64,000 bases of DNA from Kuenenia sp039794105. GTDB lineage: Bacteria > Planctomycetota > Brocadiia > Brocadiales > Brocadiaceae. The notes beneath the pieces are model-generated. The model worked only from the letters and a program-made list of their open reading frames with translations, had not been told where the DNA came from and searched no databases. Positions 34,905 through 43,582 of the stretch are shown here, one piece after another (the stretch's first letter is position 1; each line of letters opens with the position of its first letter). Made by a program: the position numbers and the translations under genes. The stretch spans positions 150,787 through 214,786 of the forward strand of contig NZ_JBDIWA010000003.1 in NCBI RefSeq assembly GCF_039794105.1, written 5' to 3'.

Positions 34905-35038
34905 TCCCCTCCCCCCTCCACATCGGGTCATAAACTATAGAAATCAGACAGCACAACGATAATATTCTATGCAACCCTCGCCATCGCAAAATTTTTGCGG
35001 TATACTGTATGAGTCCACAAATAGGGATTTCTAAAATT

Positions 35039-35175
35039 GTAACACTTTAGTTTTTTGAAAAAGTATGGGCGAAGCATTTGCCCGTTTGGGCATAAACGCA
35101 TTTATGACAATTTACAGCAAATGCTTCGCCCCTACACTGCGATTATTGGAATTTTTCATAAAACTAAAGTGTTAC
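35039..35175. mobile_element. MITE-like element with ACTTTAG terminal repeats, copy B
   Basis: Begins GTAACACTTTAGTTTTTTGA and ends with the inverted AAAACTAAAGTGTTAC. Inside is the GTAGGGGCGAAG palindrome (about 35069-35135). Compared with copy D at 59951-60101 the inner part is reversed (TTGGAATTTTT at the right end here, AAAATTCCAA at the left end there). It lies in the gap 34905-35278, which holds no gene. Confidence 0.85.
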
Positions 35176-35278
35176 CTAAAATTAGATTTAACTTTTGTTA
35201 ACATAAATAATTATAGCATCTCTGGAATCACATTTTGTGAACCCCTTGAGTATAGTTCAGAATAGAGAAAAATTACCC

Positions 35279-36081
35279 ATGCAAATAAATTTAAAGCTAT
35301 TTTTTAATGAAGAACAAGAAGATTGGGCGAAATTAACACCTGAACAGAGACACATTGAAAGCTCTAAACTTTGGCCGATATATTTAGAACTTAGAGGGAG
35401 TTTTGATCCAGAACCCGATTCACAAAGCCCTTTTGACTTTCCAGAATTGCAGCGTTCGATACCTGCTCATGGGAGGCCAGGCGTGCATTTTATACGGCGG
35501 ATCTGAGTTCAGTCGTGATATAGATTTTTCTATCGGAATTGATACAAAGAACATTTCAGCGACGAGGTCATGCATGCCATTTCCGTTGCAATGCAGAAGG
35601 GATAGAAGGCTTGCGCATTGACATGATGGCTAAAATGCGAGGCTGCTCCGATTTTGAGCAATTATGGGAGAGAATGTCCATTGTGAAGTTGCCGGAGATT
35701 GGTGAGATGGGTATTCTTTCACTACCGGATTTAATTCAGACTAAAAAGACGCAGCGCGAAAAGAACTGGCCCATGATTCGCCGTCTCATTGAAACCGACG
35801 TCACGCAGAGTTATAGAAAAGCCGGGAAAGAAAAGATCGTTTTCTGGCTCATGGAATGCAGGACTCCTGTTTTACTCATGGAAATAGCAAGGAAAAATGC
35901 TGCATTATGTAAAAGTCTTATACCTACCCGGTCCCTGCTTAAAGCAGTATTAAACCAAAACGTGGAAGAAATTGAATCTCTCCTCATACAAGAAGAAAGC
36001 GCCGAAAGGAAAAAAGATCGGGAATATTGGCTGCCATTAAAAAAGGAATTGGAGCAATGGCGCCTTGGCCGTAAATCATAA
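35279..36081 (+). pseudogene. Disrupted nucleotidyltransferase (AbiEii-like) with upstream small ORF
   Basis: Three overlapping frames must be joined. The first (from 35279) encodes MQINLKLFFNEEQEDWAKL and ends SPFDFPELQ. The second (about 35450-35550) encodes VRYLLMGGQACILYGGSEFS followed by RDIDFSI, the GG-x-A and DxD signature of minimal nucleotidyltransferases. The third (about 35550-36081) encodes GLRIDMMAKMRG, then LPDLIQTKKTQREKNWPMIR, a usual C-terminal part. The breaks lie near 35450 and 35550, and the sequence between DIDFSI and RGHACHF seems shortened. The intact gene would resemble nucleotidyltransferases of the AbiEii or MNT type. It is probably no longer functional. Confidence 0.75.
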
Positions 36082-36094
36082 CTTTAATTCTGTG

Positions 36095-36913
36095 TTAAAA
36101 CAATACAGAGGATGCCTGTCTCACGCCGGAATCATATTTGTAAAGTTGCAGGACATTTATGATGCCTGCGACGTATTTTGAAAAACCCCGCCGCTGGAGA
36201 TTGAAATGCCGGATAAGATCGATCATCCATAGGGGTACCTGCATGGTGTAGCACTTGAGTTCCAGTATGACGTTGCATTCCGGGGCAAAAAGCGTTTCGT
36301 CATCCAGCGGAACCAATTTATTCTCGTCCGGAATAATACAATATCCCTCTGCCGGCTGATATCTCAGATCGGTGTCGAACGTTACCCTCGCATATTCATT
36401 CACATTGGATACATATGCCTTCCTCCAATATTGAGACAACATTTTAGGCGTTGCATTATAGAAATATGCCGTCTTCAGGAAATGCGTTTTGGACGAATTC
36501 GGGTCAAAATCTTTTTCTTCACACAATGAATAATCCTGGTCTTCAAACATCCTGCGCCAGTTTTCATCATAAAGAGGCGCCCTGTATTTATTGATGATAT
36601 CCCCGGTCTTCTCTTTCACTTCAAGAAAGCAATGATACTTTCCGGAATGGGGATACGAACGAATCCTCAGATGAAGTCTCCTGTTACATTTGTCCAGCCT
36701 TTGCATAAGAAATAAATAATCTGGGGTATCAAAATGCAGATTGTTTATGCAATAAAAACCATTATCAGTATTTGAAGAATATTTGTCGGGAGAACAATAA
36801 ATAGAAGCAAAACGCGAAATGGGTTCTATCATTTCCTTTGGAATGACAAATTTCGACTCGTATCGCTTTCGGATAGTTAGCGCTGTCTCTTCAAACATAT
36901 ATTTATAACTCAA
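36095..36913 (-). CDS. VTC-domain polyphosphate-polymerase-like protein
   Basis: A 272-residue protein with the conserved tunnel motifs of VTC domains: YESKFVI near residue 18, LHLRIRSY, CFLEVKEK, RVTFDTDLRY and NVILELKCY. In yeast Vtc4 equivalent Arg, Lys and Glu residues hold phosphates and a divalent metal and make polyphosphate from ATP. All are visible here, so activity is likely, but the true product in bacteria is rarely tested. It has no membrane helix. The start overlaps the 3' end of the TolC-like gene by 11 bases, which links it to that operon, and the DUF4956 gene upstream is a known frequent neighbour of VTC proteins. Confidence 0.88.
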   Translation of the reverse strand: MSYKYMFEETALTIRKRYESKFVIPKEMIEPISRFASIYCSPDKYSSNTDNGFYCINNLHFDTPDYLFLMQRLDKCNRRLHLRIRSYPHSGKYHCFLEVKEKTGDIINKYRAPLYDENWRRMFEDQDYSLCEEKDFDPNSSKTHFLKTAYFYNATPKMLSQYWRKAYVSNVNEYARVTFDTDLRYQPAEGYCIIPDENKLVPLDDETLFAPECNVILELKCYTMQVPLWMIDLIRHFNLQRRGFSKYVAGIINVLQLYKYDSGVRQASSVLF

Positions 36914-38243
36914 TTTGCCCTAAGTCCGGGGAAAGATAATTTCGAATAGGGCGTCTGGTTAATTGCCCTGAAATATCCAGGTATTCAAGGTACTTTGTGT
37001 AAATTTCATATTGCTTTTGCTTAATGAGGATGTCCGTTTTAACAATGCTTTCCTGCATATCCAGCAGCATTAGCGGATCGACGCCTTCTGTTTCCATATA
37101 TTTTTTTAGTGCTGATTCCGTGCCGCCAGTTGTTTTTTCTTCCATAAGCACATCATACTGCCGAAACATGTTGTTCATTTCCCCGGAAAGTAATCGCACA
37201 TTTTCTCCCAGAGACCTTTTTAGTTCTTCGTGTTCGCCCTTTGCAGATAAAAATTGAAGTTTTCTGCGATTGACATCCATGCGGTTGGAACGAATGAAGG
37301 GGAGGTTTATGCCTACTCCAAAAGAAATTGAATCAGACGGACGGCCGCCTTCATCATTGTCATATGCGGCTTCAAAAAAATTGAGGTATCGCTTCCCCTC
37401 TGCTTTTTCAAGTTCAAGCATGCCTTGTACGATTTCTTTATCGTAATTGCTGTTTTTTAAATAAATGTTATCGTCGTCAACATGGTGGTCAAATTGCAGA
37501 AATGTTTTCCTCACCAGATCGACGCCGGCCAAGGTTTCTCCTTTCAGCGCAATCGAATTTTCTGTCTGCATACACAACCGGATTGATTCCTCAACGGCGC
37601 TTATTTTATTTTCCAGCCCGATAATCTCAATCTGTAACTCCACCAAAGTATCTTTCGCTTTAATAAATTCTGTTATCCTGAAATCAGGGGTATTTATCCT
37701 GCTGTTTAAAACAATCGCTTTATCTTCATGGACGAGCATTAGTTTCTTTTTCAAGTCCAGGTAATCCAATTCCTTCAACAAGTTTATTACCAGGATGTAC
37801 CGTTTTTTTAATGCCCTGTGCAGGAGCAAATCATACTGCGTTCTATTTGATTTTACCGTTGCATGGTATACCTTTTCCCCTGCCTTTGTTTCTCCCTGTC
37901 CGTTAGGATACAAACGCAGGGAATAACGCTGTCCGGAATGTTCAAAACCCTCATCCGTTCGGGTTCGGAATTCGACCTTGTTAAGGAAAGGCGTATTTGG
38001 AGAAGTGGTGTGGAGAAAGGATATCTTTTCTTCCTGATTCTTTAAGAGAAAGTCGTTTTTTGCCGAAGACAGAAAATCCCCTATGGCAATCTCAAGTCCT
38101 GCTGAATTGCGGCATAATACCTGTGAAGAAACGAAGAGGGACAAAAAGAACACCGCAAAAAAAAAGAAATGCGAAGGGTGTTCTTTCCTGAGAAAAAGAG
38201 CAGTGCGTTGTTTTTCAATATAGCTTTGCTGCCGGTTAAACAT
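36903..38243 (-). CDS. TolC-like outer-membrane efflux protein
   Basis: A 446-residue protein with an N-terminal hydrophobic signal (HFFFFAVFFLSLFVSSQVLC) and then long helices with the spacing of outer-membrane efflux proteins. A beta-like, Gly-containing stretch (SISFGVGINLPF) matches the strand region of TolC relatives just before a helix starting NRRKLQFLSAKGEHEELKRS. The family match is weak but the layout and neighbours support it. It would form a trimeric duct through the outer membrane. The ATG at 38243 follows AGGT; a longer frame from 38282 overlaps the upstream gene. It is followed by the VTC gene and preceded by the HlyD-like gene, all on one transcript. Confidence 0.7.
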   Translation of the reverse strand: MFNRQQSYIEKQRTALFLRKEHPSHFFFFAVFFLSLFVSSQVLCRNSAGLEIAIGDFLSSAKNDFLLKNQEEKISFLHTTSPNTPFLNKVEFRTRTDEGFEHSGQRYSLRLYPNGQGETKAGEKVYHATVKSNRTQYDLLLHRALKKRYILVINLLKELDYLDLKKKLMLVHEDKAIVLNSRINTPDFRITEFIKAKDTLVELQIEIIGLENKISAVEESIRLCMQTENSIALKGETLAGVDLVRKTFLQFDHHVDDDNIYLKNSNYDKEIVQGMLELEKAEGKRYLNFFEAAYDNDEGGRPSDSISFGVGINLPFIRSNRMDVNRRKLQFLSAKGEHEELKRSLGENVRLLSGEMNNMFRQYDVLMEEKTTGGTESALKKYMETEGVDPLMLLDMQESIVKTDILIKQKQYEIYTKYLEYLDISGQLTRRPIRNYLSPDLGQIEL

Positions 38244-38271
38244 AAAAAATACCTGAACAAAACATACCCAT

Positions 38272-40149
38272 CTATAAATCATCGGCTATTTTTAATTCCA
38301 TAATTTTTGAAGGATGATTGTCTCCATTATCAAAAGTAAGCAGCAGTGTATTGTCGTCCGGATTAAAAGTAACGCCTTCAGGTTTAAGGTGTTCGAAATG
38401 CCTCATATGGGTAAGGACGTCTTTCCCTATATCATAGACCCATAAGTCGCCGGCTCTTTTCTTTTTTCCGTTCATTCTGATTTTGCTATATGAAAGTATA
38501 TATAAATTGTTCCTGTATAAAGAAAGGCCTGATATGCCCACCGGCGTTTTCGTACTGTTGTTTTGCAGCGAAAACTCTTTCCATAATTCGATATTCCCTT
38601 CCTCCAACAGTTCTTTATCGAAGACTTCGTGAATATTTCTGATCTTAAAGATAACTGCCTTTCCTTTGTTTAATGGCCATTTTAAACCAAGGTAAAGCGC
38701 ATCTTCATGGTAAAACATCCCTTCGATATTCATTTTTATAGCATTGTCCCCATAAGCAATACATTGCGCCCATTGTGCATTTTTATCTTTCCCGGCAGCG
38801 ACATTCAGCAGGTCATATAAATGAACTTTTTTATCCACTACAAAAGAATAGCCGCTCAGCTTTATTCTCAGAAGATGTTTTCTTTTGTCCGGAAGTTTTT
38901 TTTTATTACCTCCGTTGCTTTGTGAACACACAACAAAGATATTTCCCTCTTCATCTGTCGTAATGGCTTCCATATCGTCAATTTTGTTTACACCTTCTAA
39001 ATAAACGGCGTCGTCGATGTTTCCTTTATTATTCATTACATAGAGTATTAATTGATCATTTTGTGTCGTATCGCTGATAACAAGGTATTTTTTTATATCT
39101 TTCAGATAGATAATGCCGGAAGCCTCAATATTAACGCCGCCGGTTAAAGACTGGTCTGCCTGTATGGCAACCGGTTCTCCGGGATTATTATTTACAGGGT
39201 ATTTTTCAGCGACCGTTGCTCCGGCGCTGTTGTTTTCCGAAAAGAGGTAGCTCTTAACAATTTCTGGCGTGTGTTTTCCTGTTTCGTGTTCAACGATTAT
39301 GATGACCTTTTCTCCTAATAAGAGACGGTTGTCTTCGGGGATTTTCACAAACACCTCTCTGCCATAAAGCGGTTGTGCGGAAAGTATATTTCTTAATCTG
39401 TTTGGATATTCAATGTTCCTGTGTCCTACTGCCACTACCTCGCCGGTCAGGTTGTATGAAGGGTTTGTAGCAGAGACGATTTTTGTTTTCTGCCCAACGT
39501 AAACACTGGAATACATATTTTCGGGTATATAGCCGGTTATGAACCCCGGTGATACTGTGTGAAGTTTCAAAATGGCGTCATGGGGAGAGACTTGCTCACC
39601 CGCCTTGCATAAGACGGTGCTAACCTTTCCTGATATAGGCGCAGAGACCGAGAGTTTGCGTTTTTCTTCCTCTAAAAGCGCCAATTCTTTCCCGAGTCTT
39701 TGGATTTGTGTTTCAAAAGGATTTTCGTCCGATTTCAGATTCCCTTCAATGATCTGTTCCCGGCCTTCCGTTTTGATTTGCATCGGGGTCTTAGAAACGG
39801 CACTGTTTCGGTAAGCGTAATATTTTTGCAGGCTTTTTAGTTCCGGAACGAGTTTTCTGTTAACGTTATAGTGCTCCTTAAGTTCTTTTAATTTATGGGA
39901 AATGTCATTTATGTCTTTGTCTAACCAGGAGCTGGCAAGCAACACAAGCGGATCACCCTTATTTACCTGCTGTCCGGGAAGGACGTATACCTCCTTAACT
40001 TCCACCGCCCTGTTTGAATTAATAACAATTTCCCTTGTTTCCGCAGCGCCATAAAAGGTCGTAGTTTCATTCCGGTGATTAAATGAAATTACTACAATTA
40101 TCGCAACTGCGATAATCCATGAAATATAAAGGGGTTTGATGCTTCTCAT
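38272..40149 (-). CDS. HlyD-like membrane-fusion protein fused to a beta-propeller domain
   Basis: A 625-residue protein. Residues about 8-22 form a membrane anchor. Residues 30-295 show the membrane-fusion layout: a split lipoyl domain (VKEVYVLPGQQVNKGDPLVL and SAPISGKVSTVLCKAGEQVS), a helical hairpin between its halves, and a beta-barrel part (GFITGYIPENMYSSVYVGQK). Residues about 340-625 add a second domain with repeated blade-like segments (GIIYLKDIKKYLVISD, DDMEAITTDEEGNIFVVCSQ, IEGMFYHEDALYLGLKWP, GISGLSLYRNNLYILSYS, LKPEGVTFNPDDNTLLLTFD), a six-bladed DUF3616- or phytase-like propeller. I know of no standard family with this fusion. It should link the inner membrane with the TolC-like duct, with the propeller in the periplasm. 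Confidence 0.8.
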   Translation of the reverse strand: MRSIKPLYISWIIAVAIIVVISFNHRNETTTFYGAAETREIVINSNRAVEVKEVYVLPGQQVNKGDPLVLLASSWLDKDINDISHKLKELKEHYNVNRKLVPELKSLQKYYAYRNSAVSKTPMQIKTEGREQIIEGNLKSDENPFETQIQRLGKELALLEEEKRKLSVSAPISGKVSTVLCKAGEQVSPHDAILKLHTVSPGFITGYIPENMYSSVYVGQKTKIVSATNPSYNLTGEVVAVGHRNIEYPNRLRNILSAQPLYGREVFVKIPEDNRLLLGEKVIIIVEHETGKHTPEIVKSYLFSENNSAGATVAEKYPVNNNPGEPVAIQADQSLTGGVNIEASGIIYLKDIKKYLVISDTTQNDQLILYVMNNKGNIDDAVYLEGVNKIDDMEAITTDEEGNIFVVCSQSNGGNKKKLPDKRKHLLRIKLSGYSFVVDKKVHLYDLLNVAAGKDKNAQWAQCIAYGDNAIKMNIEGMFYHEDALYLGLKWPLNKGKAVIFKIRNIHEVFDKELLEEGNIELWKEFSLQNNSTKTPVGISGLSLYRNNLYILSYSKIRMNGKKKRAGDLWVYDIGKDVLTHMRHFEHLKPEGVTFNPDDNTLLLTFDNGDNHPSKIMELKIADDL

Positions 40150-40260
40150 TTATACTGTGCCTGAAATGCGGGAAAATGAAAATACCATTCTATCTCCAGA
40201 TGTTATAGTCGTGCTTAATAATTGAGGTTCTTCTGCGGTATTCGGCTCAAGATGTTATTT

Positions 40261-40288
40261 GCGGGTTCCGGTTTGTAACCAGAACCCA
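40261..40288. repeat. GCGGGTTCCGGTT hairpin
   Basis: A hairpin with arms GCGGGTTCCGGTT and AACCAGAACCCAAC, related to the GCGGGTTCAGGTT terminal repeat. It lies in the 147-base gap between the DUF4956 and HlyD-like genes. Confidence 0.7.
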
Positions 40289-40296
40289 ACGTTTGT

Positions 40297-40980
40297 TTAT
40301 AACTCTACCGTTTTTTCCTGCATTAATAAATGCACGCCGTTTATTGTTTCTATTTTTTTAAGGGCAGTGATAAAATCATCATTCCTTTTCCCCCTTTTCA
40401 GTTTTATATGATAGGCGTAATCAAGACGATTGCCCTGCGCCATATCGCGGAGTGTAATGAGCGCAAAGATTTTACAATAGTCATGAAGCACCTTTTCAAG
40501 CATATTTTTTGAAGAGGGAATGTTTTCAAGGTTAAACCGCAGCATGCCGTCAAAATAACTGGTTTGTCCGAATGGGGAAAAATACAGGATAACGGCAATA
40601 ACGCAAAAACCAATGGCGCCGCCTGCCGCAATAGTATACCCTTTAACTCCTACAGAAATACCTGCCGCGAGGCTTGCAAACATGAAAATAATATCTCTTG
40701 GGTCTCTGAAATTGGTTCTGAACCGAACAATTGCCAATGCGCCAAGCATACCGAGCCCCCTTGCAAGGCTGTCCCCTATCGCCTGCATAACGGTTGCCGC
40801 CACTACGGAACTGAGGATGAGCGCCTGAACAAAATTTCTTGAGTAGGAAAGCCCCCGAAAGGTCTTCTCATAAGTAATTGCAATTAAGGTTGAAAGCACA
40901 AACGAAAGGAGTACGGCATAAATGACTGATATTGGCGTGGCATTGCCTGAATGTAGTTGTAATTTTAAAATATCTAACAT
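40297..40980 (-). CDS. DUF4956 membrane protein
   Basis: A 227-residue protein with about four membrane helices in its first 135 residues (PISVIYAVLLSFVLSTLIAI, FVQALILSSVVAATVMQAIG, DIIFMFASLAAGISVGVKG, AIGFCVIAVILYF) and a soluble C-terminal domain. The loop GLGMLGALAIVRFRTNFRDP is the hallmark of DUF4956. Members are often encoded beside VTC-domain proteins, as here, and are thought to work with them, though the mechanism is not established. It is the first gene of the minus-strand run DUF4956, HlyD-propeller, TolC-like, VTC. A divergent cobalamin locus starts upstream. Confidence 0.9.
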   Translation of the reverse strand: MLDILKLQLHSGNATPISVIYAVLLSFVLSTLIAITYEKTFRGLSYSRNFVQALILSSVVAATVMQAIGDSLARGLGMLGALAIVRFRTNFRDPRDIIFMFASLAAGISVGVKGYTIAAGGAIGFCVIAVILYFSPFGQTSYFDGMLRFNLENIPSSKNMLEKVLHDYCKIFALITLRDMAQGNRLDYAYHIKLKRGKRNDDFITALKKIETINGVHLLMQEKTVEL

Positions 40981-41158
40981 TTTTAATGGTTCTCATTATT
41001 TGCGGAAAATAGTTTATCCATTTGGTTTTTTGAAATATATACAGTTACCGTATGCATGTCAATAGAATATGTGAGCAAATATAAGGGTTTTGCATGGTTG
41101 CCATTAACGCTGCAATTGATAAAATGCATGGTTTACAGTGAAGCGTTTTATTTTCCAT

Positions 41159-41188
41159 TTGACAAATTTGACTTGCTCAAAGTAGAAT
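41159..41188 (+). promoter_or_regulatory. Predicted sigma-70-type promoter of the cobalamin operon
   Basis: A TTGACA hexamer at 41159-41164 and TAGAAT at 41183-41188, separated by 18 bases, lie about 55 bases before the riboswitch. Spacing and position fit a housekeeping promoter, but no start site has been mapped. Confidence 0.55.
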
Positions 41189-41242
41189 CCCGAAAGTCTT
41201 TCATGCATCAGACCGCTCTTTTATTTACTATTACTATGTTCG

Positions 41243-41436
41243 ATTACAGGTGATTTCTCATTATTGCAGAAATAAAAAGGGAATCCATGCCGCAAAACAG
41301 GATTTGCGGCGAGGAGCGGACCCGCCGCTGTAACCGGGGACGAACGTCACAACGCCACTGGAAAAGCCACTTAAAAGGCTTTCCGGGAAGGAGTGACCAG
41401 TAGAACGATCCGGGAGCCAGAAGACCTGCCTGTAAT
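41243..41436 (+). promoter_or_regulatory. Cobalamin (B12) riboswitch
   Basis: The closing stem P1 pairs ATTACAGG (41243-41250) with CCTGTAAT (41429-41436). Between them are the conserved blocks of the adenosylcobalamin riboswitch: GGGAATCC, GCGGACCCGCCGCTGTAACC, CGCCACTGG, GGGAAGG and the B12 box GGGAGCCAGAAGACCTGCC. It is directly upstream of a terminator and cbiM, so high B12 should stop transcription of the transport and synthesis operon. Confidence 0.96.
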
Positions 41437-41530
41437 TGCTTCACGAAATCTTCGATGGTAAAGAAGGTGAAGTTTTTGAGTGTAATCATTTTTATGAGAA
41501 TAGGCGGCAGGCTTATTTTTTCAATAAAAT

Positions 41531-41571
41531 AGAAACCCATATCTTCAACATTGAAGGTATGGGTTTTTTTG
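41531..41571 (+). terminator. Intrinsic terminator in the cbi leader
   Basis: AAACCCATATCTTCA pairs with TGAAGGTATGGGTTT across a four-base loop and is followed by seven T residues (up to about 41570). It lies between the riboswitch and the cbiM start, the place expected for the expression platform of a transcription-terminating riboswitch. Confidence 0.88.
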
Positions 41572-41588
41572 TTTTACGGGAGAAAGTT

Positions 41589-42359
41589 TTGAAAAGTACA
41601 AAAATGTTTATGTTGATTATAGCAGTTTTTTTGCTCGTGTTCCTTGTTTCAGATAAGGCTGCATATGCAATGCACATTACAGAAGGAATTCTGCCTTCAG
41701 AATGGGCAGTAACATGGTTTGCCGTATCGATTCCTTTTTTAGGTATTGGAATTTACCATGTGAAACGGAAGAAAAGAGAGATGCATAGTTACCTGCCGTT
41801 AGTTGGCATGCTGGGGGCGGCAGTATTCGTTTTTTCGTGCTTTCCCGTTCCTGTTGTAGCATTAAACGGAATGGCAACATCACATCCATGCGGCACAGGC
41901 ATGAGCGCTATTTTGCTGGGACCTTTTGTCAGTGTACTGATAGCGGGCATTGCCTTGCTTATCCAAGCCTTATTTCTGGCGCATGGCGGACTAACAACGC
42001 TGGGTGGGAATATATTTTCCATGGGTATTTTAGGCTCTTTCTCCGGATTTTTTGCGTTTAAAATAACCCGGCGCTGCGGCATGCCGTTGTTTTGGTGCGG
42101 CTTCTTTGCAGGGGTAATTTCTGATTTATTTACTTATTTGGGCACCTCTATTGAACTGGGATTGCTCGTGATAAATAATGGCGGGTCTTTCTTCAGGGCG
42201 ACCGCAGAAATATTTGGCGTCTTTATGATGACCTCGCAGGGGGTCTTATGTATTGTGGAAGGCGTGGTTGTGGGGTTTATTCTGGTTTTTATAGAAAAAA
42301 GAAGGCCGGATATTTTGGTTCAACTTGGGATGATAAAGAAAAATGCAAAACCTGTTTAA
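41589..42359 (+). CDS. cbiM: Cobalt ECF transporter substrate component CbiM
   Basis: A 256-residue membrane protein. After a signal-peptide-like helix (MLIIAVFLLVFLVS) comes AYAMHITEGILPSEWAVTW, whose MHI-x-EG start binds cobalt in CbiM and NikM after signal removal. Further helices follow, with the typical LNGMATSHPCGTGMSAILLG and AHGGLTTLGGNIFSMGI motifs. It takes up cobalt ions for B12 synthesis as part of the CbiMNQO complex. The frame is open far upstream, through the riboswitch. I choose the TTG at 41589 because GGGAG lies just before it; the ATG at 41604 is the alternative. Confidence 0.93.
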   Translation: MKSTKMFMLIIAVFLLVFLVSDKAAYAMHITEGILPSEWAVTWFAVSIPFLGIGIYHVKRKKREMHSYLPLVGMLGAAVFVFSCFPVPVVALNGMATSHPCGTGMSAILLGPFVSVLIAGIALLIQALFLAHGGLTTLGGNIFSMGILGSFSGFFAFKITRRCGMPLFWCGFFAGVISDLFTYLGTSIELGLLVINNGGSFFRATAEIFGVFMMTSQGVLCIVEGVVVGFILVFIEKRRPDILVQLGMIKKNAKPV

Positions 42360-42705
42360 ACTTACCGTGTGTATCTTTTTTTTATTTTATTTGGCCGGGA
42401 TGGTTTCATTTTTATCTGCGGCGCATGCAGATAATTTTGAGATGATTCGTGCAACCGAACATGAAAATCAGGCAAATGCCTCTGAAATGGCCGGAACAGT
42501 TCCTCCAGGTGAAGGCGAAGGCGCGTGGACCGGAATTGATGTGAGCATAGTAGGGAAATATGCCAGCCAGTATGGACGTCCACCCCGTGATCCTTACCTT
42601 AATACTGACCAGGGGGATTTGCTACTATTTGTATTCACCCTTGCCGGTGTAATAGGGGGCTTTGTTATAGGGTTTAACGTCAGAAAGATATTTTATGAGA
42701 AATAA
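42343..42705 (+). CDS. cbiN: CbiN-like small subunit of the cobalt transporter
   Basis: A 120-residue protein with an N-terminal helix or signal (LFKLTVCIFFLFYLAGMVSF), a polar extracytoplasmic loop and a C-terminal helix (LLLFVFTLAGVIGGFVIGF). CbiN proteins have just this two-helix layout and lie between cbiM and cbiQ, as here. The sequence match to known CbiN is weak, so the name rests mainly on order and topology. The start overlaps cbiM by 17 bases. Confidence 0.65.
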   Translation: MQNLFKLTVCIFFLFYLAGMVSFLSAAHADNFEMIRATEHENQANASEMAGTVPPGEGEGAWTGIDVSIVGKYASQYGRPPRDPYLNTDQGDLLLFVFTLAGVIGGFVIGFNVRKIFYEK

Positions 42706-42793
42706 TGCAGTATCTTAAGAGGTAATGCCTCAGACCGGCAAAAAGGATTTTAACCACAGAGCAGAGAAAGTTTTTTAGAGAAGGTGTCTCATT

Positions 42794-43582
42794 ATGGGAT
42801 TTTTTCATCTCACATTTACCGACAGGTATGCCCGGAGGGATAACTGGTTGACCAGGATTGATGTAAGGGTCAAGTTGATCTATATCTTATCAATGCTGGC
42901 AATAAATATATGGGCAAAAAATGTTTTTGTGTCCCTCTCTTTTCTTTTCATATCGTTCGTTTTTCTGCTTACACTGAAAATTTCCCCTCTGACAATAATA
43001 AAAAAGATGGTATTGCCATTATTATTTGCGGTTATGATGCTCGTGGTCAAGGGGTTGCATGAAGGACAAGAGGAATGGTTTTCTTTTTCCGTTGGGGGAT
43101 ATATCATGTCCTTAAAGAAAGAAGGTCTTCTTGGCGGGCTGCAAACCGGAAGCAAAATACTTGGGGGGATTTCTCTGGTAATTTTATTTGCCTTTACTAC
43201 AACAATGAGCAGGCTAAATGCAGGACTTAAATGGTTTCGCATGCCGGATACCGTTCTGGAACTTATGTCTTTTATGTATCGGTACATTTTCCAATTATTG
43301 GATGAAGTGTCTGCAATCTGGTTTGCGCAAAAGGCGCGTTTAGGGCATGCCTCATGGTTAAAAGCGATAAAATCCCTCGGGATTTTGGGTGGAATGCTTA
43401 TTATCCGCGCTGTTGAAAGGGCGGAGCGTACTTCTGAGGCGATGTATGCACGAGGCTATAAGGGAGGATGTACATTAACCTGTCATTTAAAGCCCTTGGG
43501 TAAAAATGAATATATTTATTTCTCAGGGATGATCCTCTTTCTTCCTTTTCTTCTCTATGCGGGGAATATACGGATATGGTAA
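42794..43582 (+). CDS. cbiQ: Cobalt ECF transporter T component CbiQ
   Basis: A 262-residue membrane protein with about five helices. It has the family segments DNWLTRIDVRVKLIYILSML at the start and, near the end, MLIIRAVERAERTSEAMYAR followed by GYKGG; the AR-G motif of the cytoplasmic coupling helix is visible in EAMYARGYKG. It links CbiM to the ATPase CbiO. It lies 88 bases after the cbiN-like gene and overlaps cbiO by seven bases. Confidence 0.94.
   Translation: MGFFHLTFTDRYARRDNWLTRIDVRVKLIYILSMLAINIWAKNVFVSLSFLFISFVFLLTLKISPLTIIKKMVLPLLFAVMMLVVKGLHEGQEEWFSFSVGGYIMSLKKEGLLGGLQTGSKILGGISLVILFAFTTTMSRLNAGLKWFRMPDTVLELMSFMYRYIFQLLDEVSAIWFAQKARLGHASWLKAIKSLGILGGMLIIRAVERAERTSEAMYARGYKGGCTLTCHLKPLGKNEYIYFSGMILFLPFLLYAGNIRIW

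Noticed and set aside
41056..41253. Possible 65-codon gene upstream of the riboswitch
   Set aside because: It overlaps the predicted promoter and the first arm of the riboswitch and has no family features.
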